Assembly (NCBI RefSeq): GCF_963667045.1
Contig: NZ_OY762934.1
Coordinates: forward strand, 2,868,501-2,932,500
Direction: 5' to 3'
From: an uncultured Cohaesibacter sp.
GTDB lineage: Bacteria; Pseudomonadota; Alphaproteobacteria; Rhizobiales; Cohaesibacteraceae
Length of the DNA: 64,000 nt
Part shown: positions 54,412-64,000 of the stretch, in pieces
Layout of the letters: each line of letters opens with the position of its first letter
Numbering within the stretch: position 1 is the first letter of the stretch
Position numbers and translations under genes: made by a program
The notes under the pieces: generated by a model
Databases searched by the model: none
What the model was told of the DNA's origin: nothing
What the model saw: the letters and a program-made list of their open reading frames with translations, nothing else

Positions 54412-55581
54412 ATGACCGCTCAAATGGTGCGGCCCGTCGACAGGGTGACGGTGTCGACGATCAGTCTTTCCAATTTTCGCAACTATACCTCACTACAACT
54501 GCCCCTTTCGGGCTGTCATGTGGTGCTGACCGGGCCGAACGGGTCGGGCAAGACCAATCTCCTGGAGGCGATTTCCTTTCTCTCTCCCGGTCGCGGCATG
54601 CGGCGGGTTGCCTATACGGAAATTGCCCGCGAACAGTCTCCTGAAGGAAGCTGGGCGGTTTCTGTGGCACTCGACAGCCCCATGGGGGAAATCAAGCTTG
54701 GAACGGGCTTGCAGAGCGGCCCCGACGGCCTGTTGCAACGCCGGATCCGGATCAATGGTGCGACAGCCAAATCGGCGGAGAGCCTTTCCGATCATATCTC
54801 GGTGCTGTGGCTGACCCCGCAGATGGACAGCCTTTTCATCGGTGCGGCTTCCGAGCGGCGCAAGTGGCTCGACCGGATGGTGCTCGCCATCGACAAGGCG
54901 CACGGCACGCGGGTCAATGCCTTTGAGAAGGCGATGCGCCAACGCAACCGGCTGCTCGATGAAGCTCCCCACGAGACTGTTTGGCTGGATGGTATCGAGG
55001 CACAAATGGCCGAGTTCGGATCGGCCATCGCTACAGCGCGGGCGGAATTGATTTCGCTTCTGAATCGATCCTTGTCGATCCTTCATGGAGAAGATGGAAG
55101 CAGCGCCTTTCCCAATGCCCGTCTGGGGCTTGAGGGCGTTCTGGAAAGCGAGGCCTTTGCCCGCCCGGCCATTGAGAGCGAGGAACATTATCGCACGGTG
55201 CTCAAACAGGGGCGGGGACGGGACAGGGCCGCGGGCCGGACCCTGATCGGGCCGCACCGCTCCGACCTCCTCGTGCGGCATGGTCCCAAGGACATGGTGG
55301 CGGAGAAATGCTCGACCGGCGAGCAGAAGGCCCTGTTGCTGGGCATCGTTCTGGGCCATGCCCATCTTGTTGCGGAACGGGCGGGGCGCACGCCCGTGGT
55401 GCTGCTGGACGAGGTGGCGGCCCATCTGGACGAGACCCGCAGGCTGGCCCTGTTCGACCTTCTGGACAGACTTGGCTGTCAGGCTTTCGTGACCGGCACG
55501 GATGACAGGATCTTTTTACCACTTGGACAGCGAGCCGAGCACTTCCATGTTTCCTGTGGTACAATCCAGACCATCGGATAG
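54412..55581 (+). CDS. recF: DNA repair ATPase RecF
   Basis: 389 aa from the ATG at 54412; a TTG nine codons earlier is possible. ISLSNFRNYTSLQL, Walker A TGPNGSGKTNLLEAI, signature region STGEQKALLLGIVL, and Walker B VVLLDEVAAHLD. It loads RecA at gaps through RecFOR. Follows dnaN as in other bacteria. Confidence 0.97.
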   Translation: MTAQMVRPVDRVTVSTISLSNFRNYTSLQLPLSGCHVVLTGPNGSGKTNLLEAISFLSPGRGMRRVAYTEIAREQSPEGSWAVSVALDSPMGEIKLGTGLQSGPDGLLQRRIRINGATAKSAESLSDHISVLWLTPQMDSLFIGAASERRKWLDRMVLAIDKAHGTRVNAFEKAMRQRNRLLDEAPHETVWLDGIEAQMAEFGSAIATARAELISLLNRSLSILHGEDGSSAFPNARLGLEGVLESEAFARPAIESEEHYRTVLKQGRGRDRAAGRTLIGPHRSDLLVRHGPKDMVAEKCSTGEQKALLLGIVLGHAHLVAERAGRTPVVLLDEVAAHLDETRRLALFDLLDRLGCQAFVTGTDDRIFLPLGQRAEHFHVSCGTIQTIG

Positions 55582-55603
55582 AACTTCACGAAATGGGACC
55601 ATC

Positions 55604-56035
55604 ATGGCACGAAAACGGCGTATCCCTTTTGCCAGATCAAGAAACAGCCTCATTTTCATGTTCGTGTCGCTGTTCATCCTGCTTCTGATGCTATCGACCG
55701 GTGACTTCTTCTCGGACAAGGAAGCAGACAAGACGCTCCCGACCCTCGACAGCACCCAGATCCGCAAGGAAGGCCTGAAGCTCTACAATGCCAATTGCCT
55801 GAGCTGCCACGGGGTTGGTGGCCGCAGCACCAGCTTTGGTCCGGCTCTGATCAATCGGATCTATTTCCGGGGCAATCTCTCCGACAGGGCCTTCATTCAG
55901 GCCGTGACCTATGGTGCGCCGGAGCGCAATTGGGATTACGGTCCGATGGATCCCGTGGAGGGTCTGACTCAAACCGAAGTCGCCATGATTCTGGCCTATG
56001 TACGATCGGAGCAAGAAAGGGGTAAAAATCAATGA
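55604..56035 (+). CDS. membrane-anchored c-type cytochrome
   Basis: 143 aa, 22 bases after recF. A single membrane helix (RNSLIFMFVSLFILLLMLST) anchors the protein to the inner membrane with the haem domain in the periplasm. The CxxCH haem motif is CLSCH (65-69); a likely axial Met is in YGPMDPVEG. Class I cytochrome c (DxxxIRKEGLKLYNANCLSCH). Its redox partner is unknown. Position between recF and gyrB is unusual for this well-conserved region. Confidence 0.88.
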   Translation: MARKRRIPFARSRNSLIFMFVSLFILLLMLSTGDFFSDKEADKTLPTLDSTQIRKEGLKLYNANCLSCHGVGGRSTSFGPALINRIYFRGNLSDRAFIQAVTYGAPERNWDYGPMDPVEGLTQTEVAMILAYVRSEQERGKNQ

Positions 56036-56193
56036 AATTCAATAATTTACAGGAATGAAGACGGCACTTTCCCTTTTATAGGCCAAACTCTCCACAATGG
56101 TCGGCCGAGATAGTCACGTTCAGTGGGCTAGAAGCGGTTGAAAGCGGCGAAAAACCTCGTATAAGTGAAGGGTTAGCCGTAGCTTAAGGATGA

Positions 56194-58638
<2,445 letters not shown>

Positions 58639-58644
58639 TCAGAG

Positions 58645-58675
58645 AAAAGGCGCACCGGGTTGCGCCTTTTCTTTT
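58645..58675 (+). terminator. terminator of gyrB
   Basis: AAAAGGCGCA pairs with TGCGCCTTTT, then CTTTTT. Strong. Confidence 0.9.
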
Positions 58676-58737
58676 TCGCGCGTGATCAATCTGCCTTCAG
58701 CTTCAATTTGATGAATGGCCACCTTCGGAGAATGGCA

Positions 58738-59163
58738 ATGGATGGTGCAGATGCAATTATCGAAAAACTCGGCATGCAACCACACCCGGAAGGTGGATAT
58801 TTCATCGAGACCTTTCGCGATGAGGAAGGGCCGGTAGGACGCGGCCATTCAACAGTCATCTACTATCTTCTGAAGGCGGGGGAGCGGTCCCACTGGCATC
58901 GGGTTGACGCCGTCGAGGTCTGGTTCTGGCAGGGTGGAGCACCACTTGAGCTCAGCCTTTCAAAAGATGGGACCGGATCCAAAACATTGTGTCTCGGCCC
59001 GGATATCATGGCGGGCCAGGAGCCTCAGGGAATCGTGCCGCGCCACGTCTGGCAGTCTGCCCGCTCCATGGGGGCGTGGACCCTTGTCAGCTGCATGGTG
59101 GCGCCAGGCTTTCTGTTTGAAGGCTTTGAAATGGCCGAACCAGGCTGGACGCCGAAGCCTTAA
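58738..59163 (+). CDS. cupin-fold protein (DUF985)
   Basis: 141 aa from MDGADAI, GGAG eight bases upstream (MAMDG two codons earlier is possible). LGMQPHPEGGYFIETFRD, GHSTVIYYLLKAGERSHWHRVDAVEVWFW, and RHVWQSARSMGAWTLVSCMVAPGF match DUF985/YML079-like cupins. Metal- or sugar-binding is possible; the ligand is unknown. Confidence 0.9.
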   Translation: MDGADAIIEKLGMQPHPEGGYFIETFRDEEGPVGRGHSTVIYYLLKAGERSHWHRVDAVEVWFWQGGAPLELSLSKDGTGSKTLCLGPDIMAGQEPQGIVPRHVWQSARSMGAWTLVSCMVAPGFLFEGFEMAEPGWTPKP

Positions 59164-59484
59164 TCCTGGATCTTCCGTGCGCCACCTTTTCCATCCTGAC
59201 GAACATCGACTGCGAAAGGCCCCGACGTGGCTGAAGAGCAACAGGTCTTGCGGCAAACCCGCTCTGGCGTTGCCACAAGGATGACAAATCCCGTCACCTG
59301 AAGTAAAGTACCCATGTTCATCATGATCACCGGGTTACCTGCCGGAAAGGAGGGTATTTATGAGTGTCATAAGTGTCTTCCGGGTCAATTGCGGTTGAGC
59401 CATTTGCTCCCTCTCTTGCCTGGACCATAACGGCCCTGCCGAAAGGCTCGCGCCGCACGTATTTTTATTGCTAAAGGCAAGACA
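59164..59484. other. intergenic stretch before rsgA
   Basis: No convincing frame or repeat in 321 bases; probably the rsgA promoter and leader. Confidence 0.45.
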
Positions 59485-60582
59485 ATGACGTCTTTCGAAG
59501 ATTTTCTTGGCAAAGCACCCGAGCCAAAGCAGGGCTGGTCGCTTGCCGATCTGGGATTTACCGCCCATTTCATGAGCCAGCTCGACATGGATGAGCTGGA
59601 ACAGCTGACCCCTTACCGGATTTCAGAAGTCCAGCGTTCTGTCGTCGTCGGGTTCGGGGCATCCGACAGCCGGCCCCTGCGCACCCCGCACAAGGTGCCG
59701 ACCTCGGCCTATGGTGTCGGCGACTGGGTTCTGGCCGATCACACCGACCAGATCATCCGCCGCCTCGAACCGCGCACCGAACTCAAGCGCCGGGCAGCTG
59801 GCACCGGGGTTTCCGAACAGATCATGGCTGCCAATGTGGATGTCCTGTTCATCGTTACCTCGTGCAACGATGATTTCAAACTGGCCCGCATCGAGCGATT
59901 TCTGGCGCTGGCGCGGGATGCCGATGTCACGCCCGTCGTGCTCATCACCAAGATCGACCTGTGCGACGACCCCGCCGCCTTCATCGAACCGGCCAAGGGA
60001 CTGATGGAGAATCTCGACGTGCTCGGGCTCAATACCAAAGCCCCGGACGTGGTCTCGCGGCTTGCCCCATGGTGCCACAAGGGCCAGACCATCGCCATGG
60101 TCGGCTCTTCGGGGGTTGGCAAGACCACACTGCTCAACGCCTTCACGGGGCGAACGGACGCAACGCAGGAAATCCGCGAAGACGACTCCAAGGGGCGACA
60201 CACCACGACCTACCGGTCGCTGCACCCGACCGTCAACGGCGCCTGGCTGGTGGACACACCGGGTATCCGGGCTTTGCGGCTGCACGAGAAAAGCACGGGC
60301 ATCGAGCAGGTGTTTGATGACATTGTCGATCTGTCAACCCGATGCAAGTTTCGCAACTGCCGCCATGAAAATGAGCCCGGCTGTGCCATTCAGGAAGCCA
60401 TCACGGCAGGCGAGCTAAGCGCCGAGCGTCTTGAACGCTGGCGTAAACTGGAAGCGGAGGATATGCGCAACACCGAGACAGTGGCCCAAAGCCGTCGCAA
60501 ATCCAAGGCTTTCGGCAAGATGGTCAAGAACGCAGCCAAGGACGCAGACCGCTTCAAGGGGCGGGATCGCGAGGATTTCTGA
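59485..60582 (+). CDS. rsgA: ribosome small-subunit-dependent GTPase RsgA
   Basis: 365 aa. The G domain is circularly permuted, as in the family: G4 ITKID comes first, then G1 VGSSGVGKTTLLNAF, then G3 VDTPGIR. The zinc motif CKFRNCRHENEPGC follows, with an N-terminal OB-fold and a basic C-terminal tail (RRKSKAFGKM...GRDREDF). Assists late 30S maturation. Terminator at 60627. Confidence 0.96.
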   Translation: MTSFEDFLGKAPEPKQGWSLADLGFTAHFMSQLDMDELEQLTPYRISEVQRSVVVGFGASDSRPLRTPHKVPTSAYGVGDWVLADHTDQIIRRLEPRTELKRRAAGTGVSEQIMAANVDVLFIVTSCNDDFKLARIERFLALARDADVTPVVLITKIDLCDDPAAFIEPAKGLMENLDVLGLNTKAPDVVSRLAPWCHKGQTIAMVGSSGVGKTTLLNAFTGRTDATQEIREDDSKGRHTTTYRSLHPTVNGAWLVDTPGIRALRLHEKSTGIEQVFDDIVDLSTRCKFRNCRHENEPGCAIQEAITAGELSAERLERWRKLEAEDMRNTETVAQSRRKSKAFGKMVKNAAKDADRFKGRDREDF

Positions 60583-60626
60583 TTATCGGAACGGAAGTGA
60601 ATCGTTTCTGATTGTGTGAAAAGTGG

Positions 60627-60655
60627 AAAAGGGGCCGCAATCGTGGCTCCTTTTT
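60627..60655 (+). terminator. terminator of rsgA
   Basis: AAAAGGGGCC / GGCTCCTTTTT (one mismatch) around an eight-base loop. Confidence 0.7.
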
Positions 60656-60673
60656 CATGGATGCACCATATGG

Positions 60674-61186
60674 TCAGCGTGCGGCGCAACGCTGAAAGGC
60701 GGGCAGATGCTTCTGCTGGGACGCGTCGCTCAGCGCAGTAAACGCCGCCGTGATGTCGGCATAGTCCTTGACCGCTGGCAACAGCTTGTCGGTGTAAAGA
60801 CCGGCATTGTCGACTTCGGCAGTGACGCCCATGGCACAGGCCTCTGCCAGTGTTGCCGGAACTGCGGCACGGATTCCGTCCGACTTCAGCTCGGTGTTGG
60901 CAGGAATGTCCACGCCATACTGTGTCATGATGTCGATGAGGATGGCCTGATGCATCTGTTCCGCGCGAATGATATTGGCAAAGGGCCGCACGGCACCAAA
61001 TTTCTCCATCACGGCATCATAGAAGGCCTCAGCGTGATATTCATCCTGCAAGGCTGTGGTGAGCGCCGCGGCGACCGGCTGCGGCACACTGCTGCTGGCC
61101 GCATTGGCGGGGCCGGCAAAAATTCCTGCGGCGATCAGCGCGGATATCAACACGGCCTTGGCTGTGGTGCGGGTGGTGGTGTTCAT
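60674..61186 (-). CDS. secreted ferritin-like DUF2202 protein
   Basis: 170 aa with a Sec signal peptide (AVLISALIAAGIFAGPANA). The mature part reads as a small four-helix bundle: ALQDEYHAEAFYDAVMEKFG, RAEQMHQAILIDIMTQYGV and GVTAEVDNAGLYTDKLL. Its Glu/His pattern suggests a dimetal site. DUF2202 members may bind or oxidise iron in the periplasm; the activity is unproven. Confidence 0.85.
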   Translation of the reverse strand: MNTTTRTTAKAVLISALIAAGIFAGPANAASSSVPQPVAAALTTALQDEYHAEAFYDAVMEKFGAVRPFANIIRAEQMHQAILIDIMTQYGVDIPANTELKSDGIRAAVPATLAEACAMGVTAEVDNAGLYTDKLLPAVKDYADITAAFTALSDASQQKHLPAFQRCAAR

Positions 61187-61402
61187 GATCTATCTCCTTC
61201 CGGGCCATCAGCCTGACCACAGAGGTCTGGCATGATTGGTGTTGGCATCATTATTTTCGATAATTTGAATATAATGATGAAAGAGGAGAGAAATAGGGCC
61301 GGAAGGCGGGAGAAGTGTAATCACACAGTCAGATTGTGTAACCCTTTGTCGTCTTGGGGGTGGAGCCTTGCCCCACCCACCATTGCAGCGTGCCGATACC
61401 GG

Positions 61403-62248
61403 TCAGTCGGAGTAGGCAAGCACGGTCTGGACCTGCTCGCCAAGTCCTTCGATGCCCAACCGGATTGTGTCACCCGGCTTGAGGAACTGCTGTGGCTTCA
61501 TGCCCATGCCGACACCGGGGGGCGTGCCGGTGGTGATGATGTCGCCTGCGCGCAGACTGACAAAGCGGCTGAGATGGGCAATGATCTGGGGCACGGTGAA
61601 GATCATGCGGGCCGTGGTGCCGCGCTGTTTGGCTTCGCCATTGACATCAAGCCAGAGGTTGAGCTTCTGCGGGTCGGCCACCTCATCGCGGGTGACGAGC
61701 CACGGGCCGACTGGACCGAAGCCGTCGCAGGATTTACCCTTGACCCACTGACCGCCATGATTGTTCTGGAAATCCCGTTCGGAAATGTCGTTGACCACGC
61801 AATAGCCGGCAACCATGTCAAGCGCGTCTTCCTCGCTGACGTGGCGGACGGTCTGGTTGATGACAACGCCCAGCTCGACTTCCCAGTCCATCTGGGTCGA
61901 GCCCTTCGGCATCATCACCGGATCATTGGGACCGGTCGGATCGCAGACCTTCATGAAGACGATCGGGTTTTCCGGCGGCGCGATCCCGACTTCGGCGGCA
62001 TGGTCGCTATAATTGACGCCAATGCAGAAGAAACGCTGGATGTTGCCGACACAAGGCGCGATCCGCGCCCCTTCGGGCACAATGGGAAGCGTGGAAAGAT
62101 CAAGATCGGCAATCGCCTTGAGAGCAGCGGGGCTCAACTGGTCCGGTCCCAGATCGGGCATGTGGCCGGACAGATCACGGCCAACACCATCGGCGTCGAG
62201 AATGGCCGGTTTCTCGGCCCCTGCCTCACCAAATCGAAAAAGCTTCAT
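61403..62248 (-). CDS. fumarylacetoacetate hydrolase-family protein
   Basis: 281 aa. FFCIGVNYSDHAAEVG, the metal-binding DWEVELGVVI, GYCVVNDISERDFQ, and DIITTGTPPGVGMGMKP are FAH-family marks. Cleaves or hydrates C-C bonds in beta-diketo acids, for example in aromatic, carbohydrate or ureidoglycolate pathways; many such enzymes act on oxaloacetate or acylpyruvates. Substrate unknown; no pathway genes adjacent. Confidence 0.92.
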   Translation of the reverse strand: MKLFRFGEAGAEKPAILDADGVGRDLSGHMPDLGPDQLSPAALKAIADLDLSTLPIVPEGARIAPCVGNIQRFFCIGVNYSDHAAEVGIAPPENPIVFMKVCDPTGPNDPVMMPKGSTQMDWEVELGVVINQTVRHVSEEDALDMVAGYCVVNDISERDFQNNHGGQWVKGKSCDGFGPVGPWLVTRDEVADPQKLNLWLDVNGEAKQRGTTARMIFTVPQIIAHLSRFVSLRAGDIITTGTPPGVGMGMKPQQFLKPGDTIRLGIEGLGEQVQTVLAYSD

Positions 62249-62344
62249 GCAATAATCCTCCTAGATCAATCCATTCTTCAAATGTTGTGGGGCTGTCACC
62301 GGGATGATGCCCGGCAACGAGCCCTTCTGTTGTTCAGGCTGATC

Positions 62345-63316
62345 TCAGGGGATCAGCACCAGAGAGCCGGTCGTCTTGCGGCTCTGCAGATCAATGTGGG
62401 CCTTGGCAGCGTCGGCCAGGGCATATTCGGTCGGTTCGGCGAGCTTGATGCTGCCTGCGGAAATGGCAGAGAACAGATCCTGACTGGCCGCGTCCAGTGC
62501 CTTGCGCGTGGCAATGAAATGGGCCAGCGTCGGGCGGGTCACCATCAACGAGCCCTTGGTGGCCAGAATGCCCAGATTGACCCCATCGACTGCACCGGAT
62601 GCATTGCCGAAGCTGATCATCAGGCCACGCGGGCGCAGGCAGTCGAGGCTGTCAACGAAGGTGTCCTTGCCAACGCCATCAAACACCACGGGAAGCTTGG
62701 CTCCATCGGTGATTTGCAAGACCCGTTCCGGAACCGATTCGGTTCGGTAGTTGATGACATGGTCGCAGCCGAGCGCCGTGACCAGTTCGGCCTTTTCCTC
62801 GGAGCCGACCGTGCCAATGACCGTCGCGCCGAGTGCCTTGAGCCATTGCACTGCGATCTGGCCCACTCCGCCAGCAGCGGCGTGGAAGAGCACCGTTTCT
62901 CCCGCCTTGACCGGATAGATCTGGCGGATGAGATATTGCACGGTGAGACCCTTGAGCATGCAGGATGCTGCTGTCTTGGAGGGGATGCTGGTCGGCAGCA
63001 GCACGGCAGTTGCCGCATTGATGACATTGTGCGTGGCATAGGAGCCGATCGGCCCGGAGCAATAGGCCACCCGATCCCCGATCCGCACGCCAGTCACGTC
63101 CTGTCCGATCGCTTCCACAAGGCCTGCCGCTTCGCCACCGAGCCCGGTGGGCATGGGGAGCTTGTAGAGGCCCGAACGATGATAGGTGTCGATAAAATTC
63201 ACGCCAATGGCTTCGTGGCGAACGAGAATCTGGTCCGGCTTCAGCTCGGGAATGTCCCGTTCCACGAGCTGCATCTGGTCCGGTCCTCCGTGAGCGTTGA
63301 TCTCGATTCGAGTCAT
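62345..63316 (-). CDS. NADPH:quinone oxidoreductase-like zinc-free MDR protein
   Basis: 323 aa from MTRIEINAHGG (four upstream codons are possible). MDR fold without zinc-binding cysteines: LKPDQILVRHEAIGVNFIDTYHRSGLY, Rossmann motif VLFHAAAGGVGQIAVQW, and DGVGKDTFVDSLDCL. Qor-type enzymes reduce quinones with NADPH. 97 bases upstream of the FAH gene on the same strand, perhaps one operon. Confidence 0.93.
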   Translation of the reverse strand: MTRIEINAHGGPDQMQLVERDIPELKPDQILVRHEAIGVNFIDTYHRSGLYKLPMPTGLGGEAAGLVEAIGQDVTGVRIGDRVAYCSGPIGSYATHNVINAATAVLLPTSIPSKTAASCMLKGLTVQYLIRQIYPVKAGETVLFHAAAGGVGQIAVQWLKALGATVIGTVGSEEKAELVTALGCDHVINYRTESVPERVLQITDGAKLPVVFDGVGKDTFVDSLDCLRPRGLMISFGNASGAVDGVNLGILATKGSLMVTRPTLAHFIATRKALDAASQDLFSAISAGSIKLAEPTEYALADAAKAHIDLQSRKTTGSLVLIP

Positions 63317-63528
63317 CTTGCGCATCATATCCCTCGATCATGATTTTGGTTTCTCTGCAAATCGATCTATGAAATTATGCCAGTAGAGCGAAATTGCAAT
63401 GTCTTTCTATGCTTTGAGCGGACTGGAGACGGCCCGGAGGCGGCCTGAAGACGAACTGGCGGGACATGGCAACAATTTGGTCACTGCCTTGTGCTAACAA
63501 GAGCGAAGAGACATAGCCGGAAGATTTC

Positions 63529-64000
63529 ATGCCACACCCTCGCACCCTGTTCGAAACGCCAGCCAAGCGGTCACACAGAGCCCTTTTTCTGCTGATACCG
63601 CTCGGGTTCCTGCTGTTCGCAGGCGGCGCCTTCGCGCTCACCCTTGGTGGTGTCATGATCTGGGCTGGCGCACTGGGCTGGCTGATCTGCGGCGCACTGG
63701 CTGCCGTTCTGATCCTTCACTCGGTTGGCCGGGCCACGCTACGGCCGGAGCGAGAGGAAGCGCTGCGCGCCCAGATGGAGCAGTTGGACCTTGCTTGCGA
63801 AAATCTTCTCGACCAGAACTGGGAACTGCGCGAGGCGGAGCAGAAATACAAGGCGCTTCTGACCCGGCAGGGAGACATCATCCTGCATCTGGACCAACAG
63901 GGCGAAGTGCTGTTTGCCAATGCGCCATTCGAGACCTATTTCGAGGGCAGTACGACCCGTTCGCCCTTCAAGCTTGACGCCGCCGAGGCAAACGGGCTGG
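63529..64000 (+). CDS. PAS-containing sensor protein, partial (right edge)
   Basis: 157 codons seen, open at the window end. Two membrane helices (about 22-42 and 46-66, ALFLLIPLGFLLFAGG and MIWAGALGWLICGALAA), a coiled coil (EEALRAQMEQLDLACENLLD), and the start of a PAS domain (QKYKALLTRQGDIILHLDQ, then LFANAPFETYF). Probably a sensor histidine kinase or c-di-GMP enzyme; the output domain is outside the window. Confidence 0.75.
   Translation, partial: MPHPRTLFETPAKRSHRALFLLIPLGFLLFAGGAFALTLGGVMIWAGALGWLICGALAAVLILHSVGRATLRPEREEALRAQMEQLDLACENLLDQNWELREAEQKYKALLTRQGDIILHLDQQGEVLFANAPFETYFEGSTTRSPFKLDAAEANGL

Noticed and set aside
61232..63343. 703-codon plus-strand frame
   Set aside because: It spans the antisense of both the FAH-family and quinone oxidoreductase genes; a shadow of codon bias and not a gene.

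Overview
The window looks like a piece of an alphaproteobacterial chromosome, most likely a marine Hyphomicrobiales (Rhizobiales) relative; the genus is not certain. The reasons are the replication block rpsT-dnaA-dnaN-recF-gyrB, the OxyR, MepA, DUF2202 and MmcQ/YjbR proteins in an alphaproteobacterial style, Fur/Mur-type operators of the TTGCAA-type, and alphaproteobacterial cobalamin riboswitches. There are no rRNA genes, insertion sequences or CRISPR arrays. One tRNA, tRNA-Ser(GGA), is present.

Left block (1-14.2 kb): a metal/cobalamin uptake region with visibly lower GC than the rest. Three cobalamin riboswitches drive three units. The first (minus) precedes two tandem paralogous substrate-binding proteins and a FecCD permease cut by the left edge. 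The second (plus) precedes a small ORF and an SLC13-type permease with RCK_C domains. The third (minus) precedes a DUF1636 protein, an ATPase, a binding protein and a permease. Between them lies a complete SitABCD-like manganese/iron ABC operon with its own Fur/Mur-type operator. A small XRE-type regulator fused to a fragment of an excisionase-type HTH gene lies inside this block. A catalytically truncated tyrosine recombinase sits just downstream of the tRNA-Ser 3' end at 15.07 kb. This suggests that the block is an old genomic island integrated at tRNA-Ser.

Central block (15.2-49.4 kb): ordinary chromosomal genes. They include msrA, mepA, a DUF2799 lipoprotein, a diguanylate cyclase with a degenerate receiver, lepA, an orphan TRAP binding protein with a divergent Lrp regulator, and feoABC (operator nearly identical to that of the sit operon). 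Next come pheST, the translation genes infC/rpmI/rplT with tspO between infC and rpmI, focA, a glycosyltransferase, and a divergent dgdA/LysR pair. Succinate-semialdehyde dehydrogenase, tryptophanase, a possible bacterial RGS-domain protein, a divergent oxyR/peroxiredoxin pair, a histidine kinase and a pyrimidine 5'-nucleotidase follow.

Right block (49.5-64 kb): rpsT, a rhodanese, dnaA, dnaN, recF, a membrane-anchored cytochrome c and gyrB, then a cupin, rsgA, a ferritin-like protein, an FAH-family hydrolase, a quinone oxidoreductase and the start of a PAS sensor kinase. No replication origin could be recognised by eye.

The strongest leads for new biology are the three-riboswitch cobalamin/metal island with its shared leader element, the RGS-like protein, FeoB with a degenerate G4 motif, and the receiver-defective diguanylate cyclase.
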